Source of the DNA: a virus
Length of the DNA stretch: 39,617 nucleotides
IMG/VR virus record: IMGVR_UViG_3300037189_018699
Span: 1-39,617 of that record
Direction: 5' to 3' (one strand)
A model generated the notes under the pieces. That model saw only the letters and a program-made list of their open reading frames with translations, had not been told where the DNA came from and searched no databases. The number at the start of each line of letters is the position of its first letter. Within the stretch, counting starts at the first letter, position 1. Below, piece after piece: positions 29,191 to 36,813 of this stretch. Made by a program: the position numbers and the translations under genes.

Positions 29191-30641
29191 AAGCTTCCGA
29201 TCGCATACGAGCATGGCGCGAACAGCCAGTTAGTTTCGTTCGCGAAGTATTCCAAATAGAACCCGACGCCTGGCAGGCCGACGCTCTTCAGACTCTCTCT
29301 GGATCTGAAATGAAACCACGCAGACGCTTAGTCATGAAATCATGCACTGGCGCGGGCAAGTCCTCACTTCTCGCGTGGGTCGGATGGCATCGCCTATTAT
29401 GTTTTGCTGAAAAAGGTGAACACCCCAAGGGCGCTGCCATATCTGGTGAGGGTGCTAATAACCTGCGTGATAACCTTTTCGCTGAACTTTCAAAGTGGCG
29501 TGAACGCTCTCCGTTATTAAAAGCGGCATTCACTTGGACGGCTGAAAGAATATACGCGACTGATTTTAAAGAAACTTGGTTTCTATCTGCTAGATCTTAC
29601 GCAAAAGACGCCGATTCTGACTCAATTGGCCGGTCATTGTCCGGTCTTCATTCAAAGTATCCTTTCATTCTTTTTGATGAAATCGGTGACGCTCCAATTC
29701 AATTAGGCCAAAAAGCCGAGCAGATATTTACAGGAGGCGTGAAAGACGGACTTATTGCGTGCGCAGGAAACCCGACTTCTACGACTGGTCTTCTGTACAA
29801 TCTTTGCACTCTCGAGCGCTCTCGCTGGGACATGATTACAATTACTTCAGACCCAGACGACCCGAAGCGAACGCCACGTGTGGACATCGAACATGCGCGT
29901 CAACAAATTGCCATGTACGGCAGGTCCAACCCATGGGTTCGTGCCACTATTCTAGGCGAATTCCCAGACACCGGATTCAACTCTCTTCTATCGGTTCAAG
30001 AAGTCGAGACCGCGATGAATCGGCATCTTACAATCGATCAATACGAGTTTGCACAAAAGAGAATCGGAGTCGACGTCGCTCGTCAGGGTCTAGACTCCAC
30101 CGTGTTGTTTCCACGTCAGGGTCTTGTGGCTTATAAGCCAGTGGTCTTGAGAAACGCATCGGCTACCGACGTCGCTGCTCGCATTGCAGAATCAAAAGCA
30201 AAATGGGGCTCCGAGTTAGAACTCGTCGACGGAACTGGCGGTTACGGTGCGGGCGTGGTCGACGTGCTTCGACAAGCGGGTCACTCGCCGATTGAAGTGC
30301 AGTTTGCAGGGTCTCCGACGGACCCGCGATATTTCAATAAGCGCTCAGAAATACATTTTAAGTTAGCGGAATGGGTAAAGCGCGGAGGGAAGTTGCCAAA
30401 AGATCCCGAGCTTGTGCGTGAGTTAACGACTCCGACTTACTCATTTCAAGGTGGAAAGTTTCGATTAGAAGAAAAAGAGCAGATTAAAAAGCGCTTGGGG
30501 TTTTCAGTCGACAAAGCGGATGCCTTGGCATGTACGTTTGCAATGCCCGAGCTACCCACAAAGCTAGGAAAGCACGGGGAGACGATCGCGTGGATGGACA
30601 AGTCGAACGTGTGCGAGATGGAATTCGATCCGTTTAAGTGA
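29187..30641 (+). CDS. Terminase large subunit
   Basis: A 484-residue packaging motor ATPase/nuclease. Walker A is SCTGAGKSS (52-60), Walker B FILFDEIGD (D164, E165), and the coupling segment is AGNPTSTTG. The RNase-H-like nuclease residues are D296 in GVDVARQGLDST, D348 in ELVDGTGG, and D442/D445 in VDKADALACTF. These match podovirus/siphovirus large terminases, and a complete set is present, so it should be active. It starts at TTG 29187 overlapping the previous stop (TTGA). It translocates genomes into the prohead through the portal encoded further on. Confidence 0.92.
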   Translation: MKASDRIRAWREQPVSFVREVFQIEPDAWQADALQTLSGSEMKPRRRLVMKSCTGAGKSSLLAWVGWHRLLCFAEKGEHPKGAAISGEGANNLRDNLFAELSKWRERSPLLKAAFTWTAERIYATDFKETWFLSARSYAKDADSDSIGRSLSGLHSKYPFILFDEIGDAPIQLGQKAEQIFTGGVKDGLIACAGNPTSTTGLLYNLCTLERSRWDMITITSDPDDPKRTPRVDIEHARQQIAMYGRSNPWVRATILGEFPDTGFNSLLSVQEVETAMNRHLTIDQYEFAQKRIGVDVARQGLDSTVLFPRQGLVAYKPVVLRNASATDVAARIAESKAKWGSELELVDGTGGYGAGVVDVLRQAGHSPIEVQFAGSPTDPRYFNKRSEIHFKLAEWVKRGGKLPKDPELVRELTTPTYSFQGGKFRLEEKEQIKKRLGFSVDKADALACTFAMPELPTKLGKHGETIAWMDKSNVCEMEFDPFK

Positions 30642-30657
30642 CGTAGCGCAACGCGGC

Positions 30658-30686
30658 TTTTCACGATTGACAAATCAATTCATAAT
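30658..30686 (+). promoter_or_regulatory. Candidate sigma70-type promoter for the head operon
   Basis: TTTTCA (30658-30663) and CATAAT (30681-30686) are separated by 17 bp, matching consensus at 4 of 6 and 5 of 6 positions. The predicted start, about 30692, coincides with the first base of a strong hairpin. It lies in the 166-bp gap between large terminase and the GNAT-like gene, the only sizeable gap before the head genes. Confidence 0.35.
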
Positions 30687-30691
30687 GACGT

Positions 30692-30766
30692 GGGGAAGAT
30701 TTACAAATGACGAATATGAATGCCTGTAAGAGTAAACCCATAAGGTAAATCTTCCCCTTGTAAATT
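30692..30766 (+). promoter_or_regulatory. Structured leader with competing inverted repeats before the head operon
   Basis: Perfect 13-bp arms GGGGAAGATTTAC (30692-30704) and GTAAATCTTCCCC (30745-30757) flank 40 nt. The overlapping arms ATTTACAA (30699-30706) and TTGTAAAT (30758-30765) form an 8-bp alternative stem that excludes part of the first. There is no T tract after either stem, so it is not a simple terminator. Downstream, TTAAGATCTTAA (30786-30797) is a perfect 12-bp palindrome next to the ribosome site of the following TTG start. Mutually exclusive stems suggest a regulatory RNA switch or an mRNA-stabilising 5' hairpin. Confidence 0.55.
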
Positions 30767-30807
30767 GTAATTAAGTTGGGCAGCTTTAAGATCTTAAGGG
30801 GAATTTC

Positions 30808-31260
30808 TTGATTTTCGCACGCGAGACTCTAACAAAAGAAATATTAGACGAAGCGTTCCCCCTCCTTAAAGATCATTGGAAAGAAATTGCTCATTATCAA
30901 GATATTCTCTTAGAGCCCGATACAGATCTCTATTTAAAATTAGTAGAACTTGGATTAGTCAGGCTCTTCACAGTTAGAGACGAAGATAAAAATCTTTTTG
31001 GCTACTCCGTTTTTATGGTGAGACCTAATCTTCACTATAAATCGTCACTGCAAGCAAACAATGACGTGATCTATTTAGATCCTTCAATTCGCGGTGGAAT
31101 GAACGGCTATCGATTTATAAAGTGGTGCGACGAAGAGTTAAAAAAAGAAGGCATTCAGATCGTCACTCATCACGTGAAGAAAGCGCACAACTTTGGTTCT
31201 ATGCTCGAGCGGTTAAACTACGAGCTTGTCGATCTTATTTATTGCAGGAGATTAAATTAA
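30808..31260 (+). CDS. GNAT-type acetyltransferase-like protein
   Basis: A 150-residue protein with the GNAT layout: an N-terminal helix pair (ILDEAFPLLKDHWKEIAHYQ), strands around LVRLFTVRDEDKNLFGYSVF, the acetyl-CoA-binding region VIYLDPSIRGGMNGYRFIKW, and a C-terminal MLERLNYELVDLIYCRRL. Such proteins are frequent just before portal genes in podoviruses, with unknown acceptor; some may act on virion or host proteins. The start is TTG 30808 with AGGGG 6 nt upstream. The next gene overlaps its stop (TAATG). Confidence 0.75.
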   Translation: MIFARETLTKEILDEAFPLLKDHWKEIAHYQDILLEPDTDLYLKLVELGLVRLFTVRDEDKNLFGYSVFMVRPNLHYKSSLQANNDVIYLDPSIRGGMNGYRFIKWCDEELKKEGIQIVTHHVKKAHNFGSMLERLNYELVDLIYCRRLN

Positions 31261-31601
31261 TGGCAGTGACATCAATTGCTGCGGCTGGCTTGGCTCTCGC
31301 CGGGGCGTCTGCAGGCTATCAAGTCAGCGAAAACGAAGCGGCAAAAGACCAAGCAAAGAAAGAACGTCGAAAGCAAGAGGCTGAAGCGGCTCAAGCTCAG
31401 GAAAATATGAAGCTTGAAAAACAACAAGCGAGAGACAAAGAAATTCAAACGGCCTTAAGTGCAGCAAATCGAGCGAGACAACGGCCTGTTTATAATCCTT
31501 CTGGGATTCAAGGCACTGTTAGGGCTCAAGCTACTCCAGATCTTTCATCGGTCATTGGAAGTACAGGCAACATGGGTCAAAGGACTTTAATAGGTGGCTG
31601 A
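31260..31601 (+). CDS. Small Ala/Gln-rich virion-associated protein upstream of portal
   Basis: A 113-residue protein starting MAVTSIAAAGLALAGASAGY, a small-residue hydrophobic segment, then a charged coiled coil rich in Lys, Glu, Ala and Gln (residues 25-65), then a Gly/Thr/Pro tail ending GQRTLIGG. ATG 31260 (TAATG overlap with the GNAT stop) is preferred to a longer frame starting at 31122 inside that gene; GGAG is 9 nt upstream. Its tail overlaps the portal start by 8 bp. Similar small proteins precede portals in podoviruses, and an internal head or connector role is likely. Confidence 0.65.
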   Translation: MAVTSIAAAGLALAGASAGYQVSENEAAKDQAKKERRKQEAEAAQAQENMKLEKQQARDKEIQTALSAANRARQRPVYNPSGIQGTVRAQATPDLSSVIGSTGNMGQRTLIGG

Positions 31602-33357
31602 CAATTCTAAAGGCGCTGGTGTTTATCCTCTTACGGCTCTCACCAAGCGGCAGCAATATGAGCTGATTCGAAATCAACTAGAACTCGATCGTTCGAGTTT
31701 TATTTCTCACTGGCAGGATATTTCTCGATTTGTTTCTCCTAGGCGCGCTCGGTTCGAAGTCTCTGACGTGAACAAGGGCGATCGAAGAAACCAATCGATT
31801 ATTGATGGAACAGCAACGCTTGCCCTTCGCACTTTGCAGGCTGGAATGATGTCCGGCATAACGCCTCCTTCTCGAGAGTGGTTTCGTTTAACCATTAAAG
31901 ACTTGGATCTTTCCGAGTACAACCCGGTGAAGGACTGGCTTTACGAAGTCACCAAGCGAATGTCGACGGTGTTCTTCAAATCGAATTTGTACAAAGTTCT
32001 CCCTCTTACTTACGGCAACATGGGGAACTATGCGACGGCTGGAGTATTTTTAGAGCCGGACATTGATACGACTGTAAGGTTCACGGCTTTACCGCTTGGT
32101 AGTTTTTCGATTTCAAATAATCAGCGAATGATTGTTGATACGATGACGCGCACTTTTATGATGACGGTGCGTCAGATTGTAGAGAAGTTCGGGGTTAATC
32201 CAGAAACGAGAGAGATTGATTGGACGAATATATCTACTTACGTGCGCGGTCTTTGGAATACTGGAAATACGGAGCAGTGGGTACAGGTCGCGCATATTAT
32301 CAAGCCGAATCCTGACTATGACCCGGAAAAGCTGCAGTCTAAGTATAAAAAGTTTTTGAGTTGTTACTACGAAAGTGGAGTGCAACTGCGCGGCGGCGGG
32401 AATTATTTATCTGGCCCAATGATGGAGCCTGAGAAGTTTTTATCTCAAAAAGGATATGATTTCTTTCCAGGCTTGTTTCCACGCTGGGAGTTAAACGGAG
32501 AAGATTCTTACGGGACGGATTGTCCTGGAATGGTAGCGCTTGGGGATGTTCGTCAGTTGCAAGCAACCGAGCGTCGAATTGCGCAGGCGCTTGAGAAGAT
32601 AGTCGCGCCGCCCATGAAAGGGCCGACCAGTCTTCGTGGAACTAAAGCGACTTTAATTCCAGGAGGAATTACTTACACGGATACGTCGACAGGTGGGACT
32701 CCGTTTAGTCCTGCGATTCAAGTGGACCCAAGAGTTTTTGAAATTGAAGGAAAGCAGAATCAGGTAAGACAGAGAATTGAGCAGGCTTATTTTGTAGATC
32801 TGTTTCAGAGTATGCTTCGAAATGATCGCGACATTACTGCGACTGAAGCGAGACTTGCGGATAACGAGCGGCTGAGCACGCTTGGCCCGGTGCTAGAGCA
32901 ATTCAATGACGACTTCTTAGATCCACTCATCGATAACGTGTTTAACATCATGGTTGAGGCTGGTCAGATTCCCCCTCCACCGCCTGAGCTTGAGGGTCAG
33001 GATTTATCAGTCGATTACATTTCTATTTTTGCGCAGGCGCAGAAGCTTTTGAATGTTGGAGGCATAGAGCGCTTTACTGGCTTTGCTTTGCAAGTAGCGA
33101 ACGTGAATCCTGCAGCGCTTCAGAAGGTGGATACGGATCAGCTTCTAGATGTTTACGGAGAGATGACTGGGCTTGCGCCTGGGATTATTCGAAGCGATGA
33201 CGCTGTTGCAGAGATTCGTGCGGCTCAGGCTCAAGCGCAGCAAGCGCAGAATCAGTTGCAAGCGATTCAGTCTTTGTCTCAGTCGGCGAAAAACTTAGCG
33301 CAGTCTTCTACTGACGGAGACAATGCGTTGACCGCTCTCACAGGTGGACCCGTATGA
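31594..33357 (+). CDS. Portal (head-to-tail connector) protein, T7 gp8-type
   Basis: A 587-residue protein. The opening is typical of podoviral portals: LTKRQQYELIRNQLELDRSS, WQDISRFVSPRRARFEVSDV, GDRRNQSIIDGTATLALRTL, QAGMMSGITPPSREWFRL. Later motifs include VAPPMKGPTSLRG, QRIEQAYFVDLFQSMLRNDR and ITATEARLADNERLSTLGPV. The C-terminus is Gln/Ala-rich and would sit in the capsid. It starts at GTG 31594 with AAAGGA about 9 nt upstream. Twelve copies form the ring at one vertex through which DNA enters and leaves. The next gene begins in an ATGA overlap. Confidence 0.92.
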   Translation: MADNSKGAGVYPLTALTKRQQYELIRNQLELDRSSFISHWQDISRFVSPRRARFEVSDVNKGDRRNQSIIDGTATLALRTLQAGMMSGITPPSREWFRLTIKDLDLSEYNPVKDWLYEVTKRMSTVFFKSNLYKVLPLTYGNMGNYATAGVFLEPDIDTTVRFTALPLGSFSISNNQRMIVDTMTRTFMMTVRQIVEKFGVNPETREIDWTNISTYVRGLWNTGNTEQWVQVAHIIKPNPDYDPEKLQSKYKKFLSCYYESGVQLRGGGNYLSGPMMEPEKFLSQKGYDFFPGLFPRWELNGEDSYGTDCPGMVALGDVRQLQATERRIAQALEKIVAPPMKGPTSLRGTKATLIPGGITYTDTSTGGTPFSPAIQVDPRVFEIEGKQNQVRQRIEQAYFVDLFQSMLRNDRDITATEARLADNERLSTLGPVLEQFNDDFLDPLIDNVFNIMVEAGQIPPPPPELEGQDLSVDYISIFAQAQKLLNVGGIERFTGFALQVANVNPAALQKVDTDQLLDVYGEMTGLAPGIIRSDDAVAEIRAAQAQAQQAQNQLQAIQSLSQSAKNLAQSSTDGDNALTALTGGPV

Positions 33358-33797
33358 AAAGGATTTGGGACAAGGTAGAAAAATCAGATTCATGTTGGAA
33401 TTGGACCGCCGCTAAAAATAAAAAAGGTTACGGCCTTTTGAATACAAAAATTAGCAAATCTACATTAGCTCACAGGGTTATCTGGGAATTGATAAATGGA
33501 GAAATTCCTAAGGGAATGCTCGTTTGTCATCACTGCGACAATCCATCGTGCGTCAATCCAGGCCATTTATTTTTAGGAACGAATGATGACAATATGCTGG
33601 ATAGAAAATTAAAGGGCAGAAACATTTTATTTTCTGGGTCTTTAAATTCAAAAGCAAAACTAACAGAAGAAGACGTTGCTAGTATTAGGGTCAAAAGATC
33701 TCAAGGGATTAAGAATATTGATCTAGCTAAAGAGTACGGCGTTAGTAGCCAGCTAATTACTCGAATTACTCAGCGAACCACATGGAGACATGTTTAA
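33354..33797 (+). CDS. HNH homing-type endonuclease with helix-turn-helix tail
   Basis: A 147-residue protein. The HNH motif is clear: LAHRVIWELINGEIPKGMLV, CHHCDNPSCVNPGHLFLGTN (catalytic His with zinc-binding cysteines) and DDNMLDRKLKGR. The C-terminal part LTEEDVASIRVKRSQGIKNI, DLAKEYGVSSQLITRITQ is a helix-turn-helix used for site recognition. It is placed between portal and the Bbp19-like gene with 4- and 8-bp overlaps. HNH genes in such positions are usually selfish free-standing homing endonucleases rather than head components, although some take part in packaging. Its codon use looks AT-richer than the portal gene's. Confidence 0.85.
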   Translation: MKRIWDKVEKSDSCWNWTAAKNKKGYGLLNTKISKSTLAHRVIWELINGEIPKGMLVCHHCDNPSCVNPGHLFLGTNDDNMLDRKLKGRNILFSGSLNSKAKLTEEDVASIRVKRSQGIKNIDLAKEYGVSSQLITRITQRTTWRHV

Positions 33798-34098
33798 CGT
33801 GGATATTAATATTAACAATCCATCAGATGTTAAAAAGCTAGAGAAGCAGGAAAAGTTAAGAGAGCTTCAGCACGAAAGCGATTTGAAGTTTATTTTATCT
33901 AAACCCGAAGGGCGTCGATTTGTTTGGCGTCTATTATCAGCTGCCAATGTTTTTACGGCAAATCATCTGACGAGCGAAGAGCTGCACTTTGTAAATGGGC
34001 GTCGTTCGATTGGGCTAAAGTTTTTAGATGAAGTCCTCAGGGTCGACGCATCGGCCTTTGTGGAAATGATGCAATCAACTAGGGAGCATAATAAATGA
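33790..34098 (+). CDS. Bbp19-like phage structural protein
   Basis: A 102-residue protein matching the Bbp19 pattern from Bordetella phage BPP-1: SDLKFILSKPEGRRFVWRLL, SAANVFTANHLTSEELHFVN, GRRSIGLKFLDEVLRVDASA. It begins MFNVDININNPSDVKKLEKQ and ends with REHNK. The start overlaps the HNH stop by 8 bp, and the stop overlaps the scaffold start by 4 bp. In BPP-1-type phages this gene lies just ahead of scaffold and capsid genes, as here. The exact role (chaperone or minor head part) is not established to my knowledge. Confidence 0.75.
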   Translation: MFNVDININNPSDVKKLEKQEKLRELQHESDLKFILSKPEGRRFVWRLLSAANVFTANHLTSEELHFVNGRRSIGLKFLDEVLRVDASAFVEMMQSTREHNK

Positions 34099-34691
34099 CA
34101 GCAGAAGATTCTACGGCCACTGCAGTGGTCACGGAAACCGTAACAGAAACTCCAGTGGTGGAAGTTGCGGAGGCACAAAAACCAGTAGAAGAAAAACCAA
34201 CGGAATCGATTCCGGTTGAGCCGCAGACGCTCGATCTAAAGATACCCGAAGGGTCTCTCTTACCCGTTGAGCACGTGGAGAAAATTAAAACCTGGGCACA
34301 GGAAAATAAGGTTTCTCCAGAAGAGGCTCAAAAGGCACTAGAACGAGACAGCTCTACTTGGAAGGCTTTTCATGAAAGCCAAGTGCAAACGGTTAAAAAA
34401 ACAATTGAAGCGTGGCCCAATGAACTGAAGGCCGACAAAGATTTTGGTGGAGAGAAGTTTAAAGAAACTGTCGATCTAGCGAGTCGAGTGTTGGACAAGT
34501 TTGGGGACGCGGATTTTAAAAAACAATTACAAGAATCGGGTCTTGGAAATAATCCAGGACTTTTAAAATGGGCCGCAAGAGTTGGGCGAGCGATGAAGAA
34601 TGACGAGCTGATTATGGGTAAATCCACGACGGCACCAGTTTTGAAGCCGACCGCACAAGTTCTATACGGACCAAAAGAAGGGACAAAATAA
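34095..34691 (+). CDS. Capsid scaffold protein
   Basis: A 198-residue acidic protein with a disordered Thr/Val/Glu/Pro N-terminus (residues 1-45) and a helical middle (LLPVEHVEKIKTWAQENKVS, EEAQKALERD). It ends in a conserved-type C-terminus GLGNNPGLLKWAARVGRAMK, then VLKPTAQVLYGPKEGTK. The C-terminal helix with LLKWAARVGRAM and the gene position right before the major capsid protein are the standard features of phage scaffold proteins, which organise capsid assembly and then leave. Confidence 0.8.
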   Translation: MTAEDSTATAVVTETVTETPVVEVAEAQKPVEEKPTESIPVEPQTLDLKIPEGSLLPVEHVEKIKTWAQENKVSPEEAQKALERDSSTWKAFHESQVQTVKKTIEAWPNELKADKDFGGEKFKETVDLASRVLDKFGDADFKKQLQESGLGNNPGLLKWAARVGRAMKNDELIMGKSTTAPVLKPTAQVLYGPKEGTK

Positions 34692-34694
34692 TTT

Positions 34695-35699
34695 ATGGCA
34701 CTATTAGGAGCAGGGAATCTAACCCTAGCCGACTGGGCGAAGCGTTATGATCCAAATGGTTCTGTAGCTCGAATCATCGAGTTACTTGGTCAAACGAATG
34801 CAATTTTGGACGATATGGTTTTCATTCAAGGAAACTTGCCTACTGGTAACCGAACTTCGGTTCGAACTGGTTTGCCGCAAACTTTCTGGCGATTGCTTAA
34901 CCAAGGCGTTCAACCTAGCAAATCAACCACTGCGCAAATCGACGAAGGCTGCGGGATGCTCGAAGCATGGTCTGAAGTAGATTGTGCGCTTGCTGAACTT
35001 GCTGATGACGTAGCTGGATTCCGATTGAGCGAGTCTATGGCATTCCTTGAGGCAATGTCTCAGGAGATGGCTCAGACTGTTATCTACGGAAACAGCGGTA
35101 TTGCACCTGAGGAATTTAACGGACTTGCGGTTCGTTATTCTTCGACAACTGCAGGTAACGGACAAAACGTGCTTTTGGCTGGAACTGCGTCAGGTTCGGA
35201 TCAATCTTCTATTTACTTAGTGGGTTGGGGCGACATGACTGTTCACGGTATTTTTCCTAAAGGTTCTCAAGCTGGTCTTCAGCATAAGGATCTTGGAGAA
35301 GTTACTGTTGAGACGACTGCGGGTCTTCCTGGCGCGCGTATGCGAGCTTATCAAGATCAGTTTATTTGGAGAGCGGGACTTTGTGTTAAGGACTGGAGAT
35401 ACGTTGTTCGTATTGCGAACATCGATACCGGTAACTTGATTTCAAACACCACACCTGCAGCGATCACTACGGCAATGATTAAGGCACTTCATCGAATTCC
35501 GAACTTGAATGCATGTAAGCCTGTATTTTACATGAACCGATCTGTGTTTGAGTATCTTGATATTCAGCGCCGAGCGGATGTTATTTCCGGGGGTCAATTG
35601 ACGTATGAAGTTGTAGATGGAAAAGCGATCTACATGTTCCGAGGTATTCCCGTGAAGATTGTAGATCAACTTTTAATCACTGAAGCAGTGGTATCGTAA
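34695..35699 (+). CDS. Major capsid protein, Bbp17-like
   Basis: A 334-residue HK97-fold-type major capsid protein similar to BPP-1 Bbp17. It reads MALLGAGNLTLADWAKRYDP, NRTSVRTGLPQTFWRLLNQG, STTAQIDEGCGMLEAWSEVD and the E-loop-like FRLSESMAFLEAMSQEMAQT, followed by VIYGNSGIAPEEFNGLAVRY. Later it has RAGLCVKDWRYVVRIANID and a typical C-terminal GIPVKIVDQLLITEAVVS. The family is distinguished by LAxxxxxDPxG at the start. Highly expressed; it is followed closely by the cement protein (14-nt gap, AAGGAG). Confidence 0.93.
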   Translation: MALLGAGNLTLADWAKRYDPNGSVARIIELLGQTNAILDDMVFIQGNLPTGNRTSVRTGLPQTFWRLLNQGVQPSKSTTAQIDEGCGMLEAWSEVDCALAELADDVAGFRLSESMAFLEAMSQEMAQTVIYGNSGIAPEEFNGLAVRYSSTTAGNGQNVLLAGTASGSDQSSIYLVGWGDMTVHGIFPKGSQAGLQHKDLGEVTVETTAGLPGARMRAYQDQFIWRAGLCVKDWRYVVRIANIDTGNLISNTTPAAITTAMIKALHRIPNLNACKPVFYMNRSVFEYLDIQRRADVISGGQLTYEVVDGKAIYMFRGIPVKIVDQLLITEAVVS

Positions 35700-35713
35700 G
35701 GAGATTATAGAAT

Positions 35714-36148
35714 ATGTATTTAGACGCATTAGCACTATTTTCGAATGCGCAGGCGGTTACGGCCACTGCAGCTTCGACAGACAGTATGGATTTAAGCCAG
35801 ATTCGAGACATCGGAGTGGGCGAGGATCTATACATTTTTTGTAACGTAGACGTAGCGATGACGGACTCGTCTTCGAACACAACAATTACTGTGACTTTAG
35901 AAACAGATGACAACTCCGGTTTTTCATCTGCGACGACCACACAGACATTGTTTGTTTTCCCAGCTCTTTCGGCTGTTGGCGCAATTCGATTCGCTCGAAT
36001 TCAGCCACTCGCAATGAACGAGCGTTTTGCACAGCTTCGCTACACAGTAGCGAACGGTGACTTAACGACTGGTTCTTTTACCGCTGGAATTATTCATGGA
36101 ATCGACGCGGTAGCTAACTACGCTTCTGGTTTCGCGGTAATTAGATAA
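35714..36148 (+). CDS. Capsid cement protein, Bbp16-like
   Basis: A 144-residue beta-rich protein of the BPP-1 Bbp16 type: MYLDALALFSNAQAVTATAA, DSMDLSQIRDIGVGEDLYIF, TTITVTLETDDNSGFSSATT, FPALSAVGAIRFARIQPLAM, and C-terminal IIHGIDAVANYASGFAVIR. Cement proteins bind the outer capsid across neighbouring subunits and add mechanical stability. Gene order scaffold, capsid, cement is the same as in BPP-1. AAGGAG about 10 nt before ATG. Confidence 0.85.
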   Translation: MYLDALALFSNAQAVTATAASTDSMDLSQIRDIGVGEDLYIFCNVDVAMTDSSSNTTITVTLETDDNSGFSSATTTQTLFVFPALSAVGAIRFARIQPLAMNERFAQLRYTVANGDLTTGSFTAGIIHGIDAVANYASGFAVIR

Positions 36149-36164
36149 TAGGAGTAACGACTAA

Positions 36165-36407
36165 ATGATACGTGTAAAAGCAATGGCACTAGGGTTTTAC
36201 GACAATCGGCGAAGACGAAAAGGTGAAGTTTTCGAAATCAAAGACGAGTCCGAAATGGGCAAGTGGATGAAGAAGATGAAGCCTGAGGTTAAGGTCTCTG
36301 AATTTTTAGAAGAGGAAGATGAAGCGCCTTTAAAAAAGCGCGGTCGACCGGCTAAGAAATTAGAGGAAGAGACTTCTGTCGCAACTTTAGACGAAGACGT
36401 CATTTAG
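36165..36407 (+). CDS. Small structural protein with charged linker
   Basis: An 80-residue protein. The N-terminus, MIRVKAMALGFYDNRRRRKG and EVFEIKDESEMGKWMKKM, is the pattern of small proteins that follow capsid genes in many phages. The rest is a Lys/Glu/Asp linker with KKRGRPAKK, ending LDEDVI. Its last 16 coding bases (36390-36405) are identical to the end of the RHH protein gene. AGGAG lies upstream. It is the last gene before the terminator, and function is unknown. Confidence 0.7.
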   Translation: MIRVKAMALGFYDNRRRRKGEVFEIKDESEMGKWMKKMKPEVKVSEFLEEEDEAPLKKRGRPAKKLEEETSVATLDEDVI

Positions 36408-36413
36408 TAAACT

Positions 36414-36442
36414 GGGGGGGTCTTCATGGCCCCCCTTTTTTT
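36414..36442 (+). terminator. Rho-independent terminator after the capsid genes
   Basis: A run of G (36414-36420) pairs with six C (36430-36435) across a 9-nt loop and is followed by seven T (36436-36442). It is a strong intrinsic terminator, which allows high expression of scaffold, capsid and cement relative to the following genes. Confidence 0.88.
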
Positions 36443-36453
36443 AAGGGGATTTT

Positions 36454-36813
36454 ATGGCAACACGAACAGCAGTCGTTACAACAATAAACGACTTTGAGAA
36501 TGCAGCTCTTTTATTTACATGGAGCGGGCTTTTATTAACAGACGATGGAAACCCAGTGACGATTCCTGGATATTCAGATCGATCTATTCAGTTTCAAGGA
36601 ACTTTTGGAGTGGGTGGAACGATTCAGATTGAAGGATCAAACGACGGTACGAACTATCAGGTTTTGACTGATCCACAAGGTAACGCGATTTCAAAAACTT
36701 CTGCCTCGATTGAGGCAATTACGGAGTTACCAAGATTTATTCGGCCTCGAATTACGGGTGGGGATGGAACTACAAACTTGGTCGCATCACTTTTTATGAA
36801 GAGGGTCGCATGA
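36454..36813 (+). CDS. Putative decoration / virion surface protein
   Basis: A 119-residue beta-sandwich-like protein: MATRTAVVTTINDFENAALL, RSIQFQGTFGVGGTIQIEG, SNDGTNYQVLTDPQGNAISK, PRFIRPRITGGDGTTNLVAS. The SNDGTNY motif and the F/I-RP-xITGG motif are typical of phage Ig-like or galactose-binding-like surface proteins that occur between capsid and adaptor genes. I cannot assign an exact family. AAGGGG lies 8 nt before ATG 36454, just after the terminator, so it may begin a new transcript. Confidence 0.65.
   Translation: MATRTAVVTTINDFENAALLFTWSGLLLTDDGNPVTIPGYSDRSIQFQGTFGVGGTIQIEGSNDGTNYQVLTDPQGNAISKTSASIEAITELPRFIRPRITGGDGTTNLVASLFMKRVA

Noticed and set aside
29187-30641. T7-type RNA polymerase or lysogeny module near the terminase
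   Set aside because: No RNA polymerase palm motifs, repressor or integrase were found here or elsewhere; all frames are accounted for by terminase.
31122-31259. Upstream extension of the pre-portal gene into the GNAT gene
   Set aside because: The added residues are Arg-rich nonsense in a second frame of the GNAT gene. ATG 31260 has GGAG at good spacing and a TAATG coupling.
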